Shown here: positions 9,405 to 15,100 of the stretch, in pieces
Position numbering within the stretch: position 1 is the first letter of the stretch
Layout: each line of letters opens with the position of its first letter
DNA from: an uncultured Collinsella sp.
Lineage (GTDB): Bacteria; Actinomycetota; Coriobacteriia; Coriobacteriales; Coriobacteriaceae
Length of the DNA stretch: 16,929 bases
Assembly: GCA_900544205.1 (NCBI GenBank)
Contig: UQUG01000040.1
Span: 1-16,929 of the forward strand
Direction: 5' to 3'
Program-made: the position numbers and the translations under genes
Notes under the pieces: model-generated
Databases searched by the model: none
Told to the model about the DNA's origin: nothing
The model's input: only the letters and a program-made list of their open reading frames with translations

Positions 9405-9599
9405 CTATTTAACGATCAGCGCGACAACGAAGCCGATCAGAGCCAGAGCCTCGCCGAAGGCGGAGCCCATGATGAAGACGGTGAACACGCGGCCCTGGAC
9501 CTCAGGCTGACGGGCCATAGCACCCGTAGCACCCAGAGCAGACAGGCCGATAGCAAGACCAGCGCCGATAACACCGAGACCGTAACCGATAACTCCCAC
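9405..9599 (-). CDS. atpE: ATP synthase Fo subunit c (proton type)
   Basis: Subunit c forms the rotor ring in the membrane. It has 64 residues, at the short end of the family (commonly 70-85). Helix 1 carries the glycine pattern GLGVIGAGLAIG. The polar loop is ARQPE (29-33), and helix 2 carries the ion-binding carboxylate E50 in GSAFGEALAL. The Gln of helix 1 and the Ser/Thr after the carboxylate that mark sodium-binding rings are absent (I17 and A51 stand at those places by my alignment), so proton coupling is predicted. The start is GTG at 9599, preceded by a strong AAAGGAGG; no other in-frame start is near. A 124-base spacer separates it from atpB. Confidence 0.95.
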   Translation of the reverse strand: MGVIGYGLGVIGAGLAIGLSALGATGAMARQPEVQGRVFTVFIMGSAFGEALALIGFVVALIVK

Positions 9600-9723
9600 G
9601 ATTCCTCCTTTGTCGTGCGTGTCTTATTTCACGCAGGATAACCTTTTTATAACTGCCGGGCTCCATGGGTACGGGCACCGGCGGTTTAACGAATTGCCTT
9701 ACCTTTAAGGCGCGAACGGAAGA
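9600..9723 (-). other. atpB-atpE intergenic leader with hairpin
   Basis: This is the only sizeable gap inside the ATP synthase operon. Reading leftward it holds a perfect 6-bp stem with a 4-base loop (9696-9711, GCCTTA-AAGG-TAAGGC) shortly after the atpB stop, a longer imperfect GC-rich inverted repeat around 9655-9685, a short AT-rich stretch (TTATAAAAAGG), and finally the strong atpE ribosome-binding site. Neither hairpin is followed by a T-run, so termination is unlikely. A role in raising subunit c synthesis relative to its neighbours is plausible, since the ring needs many copies, but it is inferred. Confidence 0.4.
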
Positions 9724-10527
9724 TTACTCCTCCTCCGCGACCTCCTCTGCCTCGGAGACATACACGGCGGTAAGGACCGTGAAGACGTAAGCCTGGATGG
9801 CGCCGACCACAAGCTCGATCGCATAGATCAGGATGAGGATGGCAAGCCAGGCCAGCGAAGGCAGGGCGCCGACGGCGTGGGCCGCGGAAACCTGCTGAAG
9901 CAGCGGCTGCATGAACATGCTCGCCATGATGGCGAACGAGCCCATGACCACGTGTCCTGCGAACATGTTGCAGAACAGACGGACGGCGAGCGTGATGAGG
10001 CGCAGGAAGGTCGAGAAAAGCTCGACGACCCACACAAGCACGTTCATCGGGAAGCTCACGCCCTGCGGGGCGAGGCTCTTGATGTAGCCGATCACGCCGT
10101 GAGCCTTGCATCCGTAGTAGATGAAGTACACGAAGGCGAAGATGGCGAGCGCAGCGGTGGAGCCGATTGCGCCGGTGCCGGGCTTCATTCCCGGGATCAG
10201 GCCGATCATGTTATTGATCAGGATGAACAGGAAAAGCGAGCACAGGAACGGGAAGTGCTTCTTCCAGTTCTCACCCACGACGCCCTTGCCGATATCGTTC
10301 TCGACGTACTCGATGATGTACTCGAAACCGTTGACGAAGAAGCCCTTGGGAACCAGGGTCTGCTTCTTCTTGAACACGGCCAGGACGATCAGGAGCACGA
10401 TCGTGGAGACGATCAGCCAAAACGAGTACTGCGTGATGCCGCAGCTCAGATCGCCCACGACAGGGGTGGAGCTGAACTCGCTGACCAGATGATTAATCTC
10501 ATCAGGCAGCTTTTCAAAAATTTCCAC
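9724..10527 (-). CDS. atpB: ATP synthase Fo subunit a
   Basis: Subunit a is the stator channel that passes protons to the c-ring. It has 267 residues with five to six hydrophobic helices. The essential arginine is R183 in LAVRLFCNMFAGH (the counterpart of E. coli R210); the residue before Asn is Cys where Gly is usual. In the last helix E238 and Q245 (YAIELVVGAIQAYVFTVL) match conserved polar positions. The tail ends in Glu-rich EAEEVAEEE. The start is GTG at 10527 with AAAGG six bases upstream, three bases after the stop of the small membrane gene upstream. Confidence 0.96.
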   Translation of the reverse strand: MEIFEKLPDEINHLVSEFSSTPVVGDLSCGITQYSFWLIVSTIVLLIVLAVFKKKQTLVPKGFFVNGFEYIIEYVENDIGKGVVGENWKKHFPFLCSLFLFILINNMIGLIPGMKPGTGAIGSTAALAIFAFVYFIYYGCKAHGVIGYIKSLAPQGVSFPMNVLVWVVELFSTFLRLITLAVRLFCNMFAGHVVMGSFAIMASMFMQPLLQQVSAAHAVGALPSLAWLAILILIYAIELVVGAIQAYVFTVLTAVYVSEAEEVAEEE

Positions 10528-10530
10528 GAC

Positions 10531-10842
10531 TTACCTTTCGACCTCATGAGGATCTCGCAGCGCCTTGGCGACGCGAACCGTGCAGGCGGCCATAAAGGCC
10601 ACGAAGCCAATCGCCTCGCCCAGGAGGAACATGCGAAATGCCTCTCCGAACAACGCAAACACAACCAAGGTAAAGACGAGCAGGGCGACTGCCGAGACCG
10701 CCAGACTCACCATGCCCTTGAGCATGTCCGCATTCTGCTTATCGTCAAGAACCGGCTTGAGCGTAAAGACAAAGGGAAGGAAGGCAATTGCGCCCGCGAT
10801 GGCGCCTGCAACGATAGCGAGCAGATCGGCTATCTGAAACAC
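10531..10842 (-). CDS. Small membrane protein, AtpI-like, first gene of the ATP synthase operon
   Basis: It has 103 residues with three hydrophobic helices (about 5-27, 44-66 and 70-92) and charged ends. AtpI proteins occupy this place in many operons and are thought to help assemble the c-ring or carry magnesium. Sequence similarity to classical AtpI is weak to my eye, so the name rests mainly on position, size and topology. The start is taken as GTG at 10842, with GAGGA five bases upstream. The frame stays open to a TTG at 10917, but that start would place the likely promoter (10904-10931) inside the gene and has no ribosome-binding site. The atpB start follows three bases after its stop. 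Confidence 0.75.
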   Translation of the reverse strand: MFQIADLLAIVAGAIAGAIAFLPFVFTLKPVLDDKQNADMLKGMVSLAVSAVALLVFTLVVFALFGEAFRMFLLGEAIGFVAFMAACTVRVAKALRDPHEVER

Positions 10843-10903
10843 TGGCTTCCTCGCTTTCCTTTTTAACGCCTCACAGCACAGTCCCAGCCAAACATTGGTG
10901 ACT

Positions 10904-10931
10904 ATTGTACGAGCCAATCGCTAAAGTACAA
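10904..10931 (-). promoter_or_regulatory. Likely sigma-70-type promoter of the ATP synthase operon
   Basis: Reading leftward, TTGTAC (10926-10931) and TACAAT (10904-10909) are separated by 16 bases. The -10 box matches the consensus at five of six places; the -35 box is weak. Transcription would begin near 10897, leaving a leader of about 55 bases before the GTG at 10842. A 6-bp inverted repeat, AACCGT/ACGGTT (10930-10935 and 10943-10948), touches the -35 box and could be an operator. Confidence 0.5.
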
Positions 10932-11045
10932 CCGTAAAACAAACGGTTAATACGCACCTGTACGTTTTCTTAAGGCCTTCTTTATGCCGCAGGTACGGTA
11001 ATACGTTTTTTCGAACCCCTCGGTGCAAAACGTCCGTTAACAGAA

Positions 11046-11080
11046 GTGCGCGTGGACGACTTTTGCTCGCCCGCGCGCAC
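11046..11080 (-). terminator. Possible terminator after upp
   Basis: A 14-pair stem (11067-11080 with 11046-11059), containing one C-A mismatch and one G-T pair, encloses a 7-base loop 42 bases past the upp stop. The bases that follow (CTTCTGTT) form only a poor T-tract, so it could be a weak or factor-dependent terminator. The remaining stretch to 10932 is AT-richer, with the near-repeats CGTATTACCG and CGTATTAACCG, and no gene. Confidence 0.4.
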
Positions 11081-11122
11081 CATTTCTTCGTATTTGTGAC
11101 CGTAGCCGACAAGGCCCAACGA

Positions 11123-11770
11123 CTAGAGCGTACCGTAGATGCGGTCGCCGGCATCGCCCAGGCCGGGAACGATGTAGGCGGCCTCGTTGAGATGGTCATC
11201 GATGGCGCAGGTATAAATATGTACGTCGGGGTCCTTTTCGGTCAGTGACTTGAGGCCCTCGGGCGCGGCGACGATACACAGCATGCGAATATCCTTAACA
11301 CCGCGCTCGCGCAGGTAGCTGATGGCCATCTCGGCCGAACCGCCCGTGGCGAGCATGGGGTCGACAACCAGGCAGATGCGCTGGTCGATATCCTTGGGCA
11401 TCTTGCAGTAATACTCATGCGGCTCGTGGGTAACCTCGTCACGCTCCATACCGATGTGGCCCACGCGAGCGGAGGGCACCAGGTCGAGGATGCCATCGAC
11501 CATGCCGAGGCCCGCACGCAGGATGGGAACAATGGCGAGCTTCTTGCCGGCAAGCTGCTTAAACATGGCGGTGGTGATGGGAGTCTCGACCTCGACGTCT
11601 TCCATGGGCAGGTCGCGCATGGCCTCGTAGCCGTCAAAGAGCGCAAGCTCGCGCACGAGCTGGCGGAACTGGTTGGTGCCAGTGCTCTTGTCGCGCAAGA
11701 TCGACAGCTTGTGCTGGACGAGCGGATGGTCGACAAGCGTCACGCGGGACGTATCGTAGGTGACGGTCAT
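11123..11770 (-). CDS. upp: Uracil phosphoribosyltransferase
   Basis: Upp salvages uracil by joining it to PRPP to give UMP in the cytosol. It has 215 residues from the ATG at 11770, the usual family size. The open frame continues another 16 codons upstream, but these lack family similarity and the AAAGGGG about ten bases before the ATG supports the shorter form. Motifs are the PRPP-binding loop VVDPMLATGGSA (135-146), PILRAGLGM (82-90), and the uracil-binding C-terminus GLGDAGDRIYGT (203-214). The gene stands directly upstream of the ATP synthase operon, an arrangement also known from Bacillus-type genomes. The 123 bases between it and glpK show no convincing promoter or terminator, so read-through from glpK is possible. 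Confidence 0.97.
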   Translation of the reverse strand: MTVTYDTSRVTLVDHPLVQHKLSILRDKSTGTNQFRQLVRELALFDGYEAMRDLPMEDVEVETPITTAMFKQLAGKKLAIVPILRAGLGMVDGILDLVPSARVGHIGMERDEVTHEPHEYYCKMPKDIDQRICLVVDPMLATGGSAEMAISYLRERGVKDIRMLCIVAAPEGLKSLTEKDPDVHIYTCAIDDHLNEAAYIVPGLGDAGDRIYGTL

Positions 11771-11893
11771 GGGTTGATTGCCCCTTTCGTTGCGGCCGGA
11801 AGATGGCCTTGCTGACAAGACGCCTGGCGACGTTGTTGCCTCGTGCCGTGCATAAGTTTAACGGTTTGTTGTATCGAGCAGCTCGTCGCAACC

Positions 11894-13435
11894 CTACTGA
11901 GCGGTGTTGAGCGAACGCTTGACGGCATCACGCCAACCAGCGAGGTTGCTCTCACGGCGCTCGGCGGACATGTGAGGATGGAAGACTTTGACGATCTGAG
12001 CGTTTTGCTCCAGCTCCTCCAAATCCTCCCAATAGCCGACAGCAAGGCCCGCCAAGTACGCGGCGCCAATCGCCGTGGTCTCCACCGTCTCGCACTGCAG
12101 CACGGGAATATCCAGCAGATCAGCCTGGAATTGCATGATGAACTCGTTGCGCGAGGCACCGCCATCGACGGACAGGCGCTCAATCGAAAGTCCCACGTCC
12201 TGCTCCATGGCGCGTAGCACGTCATAACTCTGGTAGGCCATGGACTCGCAGGCCGCACGCACAATGGTCGCGCGACTCGAGGCGCCGGTCAGGCCGCACA
12301 CGATACCGCGAGCATGCGGGTCCCACCAGGGAGCGCCCAGGCCTGCGAAGGCGGGGACGAAGTAGCAGCCCTCGTTGTCGTTAATCGAAGTGGCGAGTTG
12401 CGCGGACTCGCTCACGCTCGAGATGATGCCCATGTTGTTGCGCAGCCAGTTCATGGTTGAGCCGGCGGCAAAGATAGAACCCTCGAGCGCATAGCTGATC
12501 TTGCCGTCCGCGGCGATACCGATCGTGGAGACCAGACCGTTCTTGGATTCGACGATCTCGTCGCCGGTGTTCATGAGCATAAAGCAACCCGTGCCATAGG
12601 TGTTTTTGGTCTGGCCGGGATGGAAGCAGCAGTGGCCGAACAGCGACGCCTGCTGGTCGCCCGCCACGCCCATGATGGGTGGCATGTTGGTCATGATGTC
12701 GCTCGCGACGCGGCCGTAGTCGCCCGAGCTCCAACGAACCTCGGGCATCATGGAACGCGGGACGTCGAAAAGCGCCAGCAGATCGTCGTCCCAATCGAGC
12801 GCATGGATATTAAAGAGCGCGGTGCGGCTGGCATTGGTGTAGTCGGTGGCAAAGACCTGACCGCCGGTGAGGTTGTAGATGAGCCAGGTGTCGATGGTGC
12901 CGAACATGAGGTCGCCCGCCGCCGCGCTCTCACGCGCACCATCGACGTTGTCGAGGATCCACTGCACCTTGGAGGCCGAGAAATACGGGTCGAGCGTAAG
13001 CCCCGTGCGGGAGCGCACCAGCTCTTCTGCGCCCTGCTCGACCAGCTCGTCGATCAGAGGTGCGGTGCGACGGCATTGCCACACGATGGCGTTATAGATG
13101 GGTTGGCCGCTTATGCGGTCCCACACCACCGTGGTCTCGCGCTGGTTGGAGATACCGATGGCGGCGATGCGGTCAGAATGGATGCCGCTCTTAAACTGGA
13201 CCTCCATCATCACGCCGATCTGACTGGCAAGCACCTCCGTGGGATCCTGCTCCACCCAGCCGGGACGCGGGAAGCTGGTTTTGACGCTACGACGCGCCTG
13301 GGCGACGATGCAGCCGTACTCGTCGACGATAGTCGCGAGTACCGAGGTAGTGCCGCAGTCGAGCGCCATGATGTAGGAACCGCCAAAGCTAAACGAGGCG
13401 TCTTCCATACCCAGGCTACCTAGATTCAACGACAT
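11894..13435 (-). CDS. glpK: Glycerol kinase
   Basis: GlpK phosphorylates glycerol to glycerol 3-phosphate with ATP, trapping it in the cell. It has 513 residues, about 15 more than usual at the N-terminus. The ATP-binding start is MALDCGTTSVLATIVD (23-38). Glycerol-contact residues correspond to R99-E100 (QRET), W119, Y151 and D260 (GDQQASLFG), and the FGGY-family signature region is present (GLGAPWWDPHARG, 365-377). The segment between D239 and G256 (GRVASDIMTNMPPIMG) lacks the Gly/Arg loop that binds fructose 1,6-bisphosphate in E. coli and also the phosphorylated His loop of Firmicutes, so regulation probably differs. ATG with AAAGGTG upstream lies 13 bases after tsaC, suggesting one transcript. 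No glycerol facilitator or glpD is in the window. Confidence 0.96.
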   Translation of the reverse strand: MSLNLGSLGMEDASFSFGGSYIMALDCGTTSVLATIVDEYGCIVAQARRSVKTSFPRPGWVEQDPTEVLASQIGVMMEVQFKSGIHSDRIAAIGISNQRETTVVWDRISGQPIYNAIVWQCRRTAPLIDELVEQGAEELVRSRTGLTLDPYFSASKVQWILDNVDGARESAAAGDLMFGTIDTWLIYNLTGGQVFATDYTNASRTALFNIHALDWDDDLLALFDVPRSMMPEVRWSSGDYGRVASDIMTNMPPIMGVAGDQQASLFGHCCFHPGQTKNTYGTGCFMLMNTGDEIVESKNGLVSTIGIAADGKISYALEGSIFAAGSTMNWLRNNMGIISSVSESAQLATSINDNEGCYFVPAFAGLGAPWWDPHARGIVCGLTGASSRATIVRAACESMAYQSYDVLRAMEQDVGLSIERLSVDGGASRNEFIMQFQADLLDIPVLQCETVETTAIGAAYLAGLAVGYWEDLEELEQNAQIVKVFHPHMSAERRESNLAGWRDAVKRSLNTAQ

Positions 13436-13448
13436 CGCTTACACCTTT

Positions 13449-14192
13449 CTATTGCATCGGGTCGGACAGGACCCGCTCGATCTCTGATGCGGGAAGCGCG
13501 CCTTGGCGCAGGATCTGGAGCTCGCCGTGCTGAAACGACACGATGGTTGAGGCGTCGCGACACGGGGTCTCACCGGCGTCGACGGCCACATCGACCCCCT
13601 CCAGGATGCGCTCCTCCACCGTGACAAAACTTGCCGGCGCGGGCGCGCCATGCGTGTTGGCGCTGGTGCAGGCAAGAGGGCTGCCGCAGGCGCGGATGAG
13701 CGCCTGCACCACGGGCGAGGCCGAAGCGCGAAGTGCCACCGTGTCGTCGGCGGCGCGCATAAAGGTCGGCACGCAGGGGGCCGCCTTAACCACGATAGTC
13801 AGGGCGCCCGGCCAGCATCGTCGGGCGAGCACGCGGGCCTCGTTAGGGATATCCACGCCATAGCGGTCGAGTGCCTCGGCATCATCGACCAGCCAGGCAA
13901 CCGTTTGGGTGAGCTCGCGCTGCTTGAGGGTAAAGATACGACGATAGCCGGTGCCGAGTGCGGGGACCGCGGCGCCGTTGACGGTGGCCTGCGGATCGCG
14001 CGGCCACGGCAGAGGTTCACTTGTATCTTGTGGAACGGCATCCGAGAAGGCGTTGACCGCCACGGCGACACCGTAGACCGTCTCGGTTGGAATAAGCGCC
14101 AGGCCGCCGCGACCGAGTAGCTCGGCCGTGCGCTCGACTGCAAGCCGATGCGGCTCGCGCGCTCCCTCGTATACCCGATAGACCGTCTGCAT
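13449..14192 (-). CDS. tsaC: Threonylcarbamoyl-AMP synthase (Sua5/YrdC family)
   Basis: This enzyme makes threonylcarbamoyl-AMP from threonine, bicarbonate and ATP for the t6A modification next to the anticodon of ANN-decoding tRNAs. It has 247 residues. Family motifs are PTETVYGV (35-42), LKQR with K90 and R92, LRASASP (154-160), SAN (177-179) and DASTIV (213-218). About 30 extra residues lie between VYGV and LKQR (about 46-80, Pro/Asp-rich) compared with E. coli TsaC. The residues after LKQR (ELTQTVAWLV) also depart from the common RPxxxPL pattern. ATG at 14192 has only a distant AAGGGG. The C-terminus is too short for the extra Sua5 domain, so the TsaC form is likely. It runs into glpK. 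The domain is secure; activity with the altered loop is inferred. Confidence 0.9.
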   Translation of the reverse strand: MQTVYRVYEGAREPHRLAVERTAELLGRGGLALIPTETVYGVAVAVNAFSDAVPQDTSEPLPWPRDPQATVNGAAVPALGTGYRRIFTLKQRELTQTVAWLVDDAEALDRYGVDIPNEARVLARRCWPGALTIVVKAAPCVPTFMRAADDTVALRASASPVVQALIRACGSPLACTSANTHGAPAPASFVTVEERILEGVDVAVDAGETPCRDASTIVSFQHGELQILRQGALPASEIERVLSDPMQ

Positions 14193-14210
14193 GTGTATGC
14201 CAGCCCCTTA

Positions 14211-14279
14211 CGCTCTGGTGCAAGTTTGTTTACTGTGGGGCATTCTCGCACGAAACGTTCAACCTATTTGCCCAGAGCG
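14211..14279. other. Inverted repeat in the tsaC upstream spacer
   Basis: CGCTCTGG (14211-14218) and CCAGAGCG (14272-14279) are perfect 8-bp inverted repeats 53 bases apart in the 148-base gap between the antitoxin gene and tsaC. I found no convincing promoter in this gap; TTGAAC (14258-14263, - strand) lacks a -10 partner. The repeat may fold the tsaC leader, but chance is not excluded. Confidence 0.3.
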
Positions 14280-14340
14280 CATGTTGGTTTGGTGAGCGGC
14301 TCTAGTAGTCGGTGAAAGTGAGGGGGTTAATTGAAGATTT

Positions 14341-14643
14341 TTAGCGCGCAAGCGTAACGGTACGATCGGGAAACTCGATGCTTGCAACCAGTTTTCCGCC
14401 GAGGCTCTCTGCGTACCTGCTCAGCGTGTCAAGCCTCATCGAACCCAATTCCCCACGCTCGAGCTCGGATACGCGTTTTTGAGAAACGCCCATCGATTGG
14501 GCGACCGACGCCTGTGTTAGATCTTTTAGCCTGCGAATCTGAGCAAGCTTATAGGCTTCGATACGATCGCGAGTCCTCTCCTGCTCGGCGGTAATGGAGT
14601 CGCGTGTTATCCCGCGAGATTCCATATACTCATGCAGTTCCAT
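14341..14643 (-). CDS. XRE-family antitoxin (HigA-like)
   Basis: Probable antitoxin of a type II toxin-antitoxin pair: it should bind the neighbouring toxin and repress their shared promoter. It has 100 residues. A Cro/C1-type helix-turn-helix spans about 36-75 (LAQIRRLKDLTQASVAQSMGVSQKRVSELERG), with the usual Q-x-x-(V/L)-A and SxxRVSxLERG features. The C-terminal residues (GGKLVASIEFPDRTV) form the short beta tail seen in this antitoxin group. The ATG at 14643 overlaps the toxin end by 14 bases, and AAGGAGG stands about ten bases upstream within the toxin gene, so translation is coupled. Toxin-first order is typical of HigBA-type loci. No terminator follows. Confidence 0.85.
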   Translation of the reverse strand: MELHEYMESRGITRDSITAEQERTRDRIEAYKLAQIRRLKDLTQASVAQSMGVSQKRVSELERGELGSMRLDTLSRYAESLGGKLVASIEFPDRTVTLAR

Positions 14644-15025
14644 CTCGATCGAGCCTCCTTACGTGGCGACGGTATATTTGCTCGGCCTTTGGAATGTTGA
14701 TCGCATACCAGCCGTTCCATTTTGCCCTTGACGATCCCGCTCGCGACTTATCACCCGCCAATAGCAATACCGCCTGGCGCTTGGGGTCAAAGGCGAAGAG
14801 GATGCGGATCACCTGCCCACCACATGAAGTCACTCTCAGCTCCTTTAAATGATGAAGCTTCGAGCCCTTGACACGGTCAACCAGTGGACGACCAAGGCTG
14901 GGACCTTCCTTTTCGAGCACCAAAAGGTCTGCATAAATCTGCTTCAGCGTAGCTTCATCCTGCTCATCAAGCCAAGGTTCAATGTAATCAAGCACGATAC
15001 GGTACCGATGCAGCTGATTTGACAT
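14630..15025 (-). CDS. RelE/ParE-superfamily toxin, Gp49/HigB-like
   Basis: Probable toxin partner of the XRE protein; relatives are ribosome-dependent mRNA interferases. It has 131 residues. The family pattern is visible: GPSLGRPLVDRVKGSKLHHLKELRV (about 41-65), then IRILFAFDPKRQAVLLLAGDKS (about 73-94), then WNGWY-x-x-x-IPKAEQIYRRH (about 103-121), matching the actinobacterial Gp49-like group with its (K/W)WY segment. ATG at 15025 has GGAGAAAGG directly upstream. It lies 75 bases from the prmC stop, behind its own promoter-like sequence. The strand matches its neighbours, but the pair separates prmC from tsaC, which suggests later insertion. Toxicity and target are inferred from the family. 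Confidence 0.85.
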   Translation of the reverse strand: MSNQLHRYRIVLDYIEPWLDEQDEATLKQIYADLLVLEKEGPSLGRPLVDRVKGSKLHHLKELRVTSCGGQVIRILFAFDPKRQAVLLLAGDKSRAGSSRAKWNGWYAINIPKAEQIYRRHVRRLDRDGTA

Positions 15026-15034
15026 ACCTTTCTC

Positions 15035-15067
15035 CTTCTATAGTAGAAGTTTTACGGTATATTGCAA
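15035..15067 (-). promoter_or_regulatory. Toxin-antitoxin promoter with palindromic operator
   Basis: Reading leftward, TTGCAA (15062-15067) and TACTAT (15040-15045) are 16 bases apart. A perfect inverted repeat, CTTCTA-CTA-TAGAAG (15035-15049), covers the -10 box and is a natural candidate for the antitoxin operator. The direct repeat TTTGCTC lies just upstream of the -35 box (about 15069-15085). The ribosome-binding site follows at once. Confidence 0.5.
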
Positions 15068-15100
15068 GAGCAAACTTGAGCAAATGTCTATTAGTTCAGC

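Noticed and set aside
10843..10917. 25-codon N-terminal extension of the first ATP synthase operon gene starting at TTG 10917
   Set aside because: It has no ribosome-binding site and would include the likely -10 box; GTG at 10842 has a well-placed GAGGA.
11771..11893. Promoter or terminator between glpK and upp
   Set aside because: Only short imperfect stems and no paired -35/-10 boxes at acceptable spacing were found, so nothing is called.
14341..15025. Toxin-antitoxin pair as part of a prophage or larger island
   Set aside because: No integrase, phage gene, att-like repeat or tRNA is nearby; the cassette stands alone between housekeeping genes.
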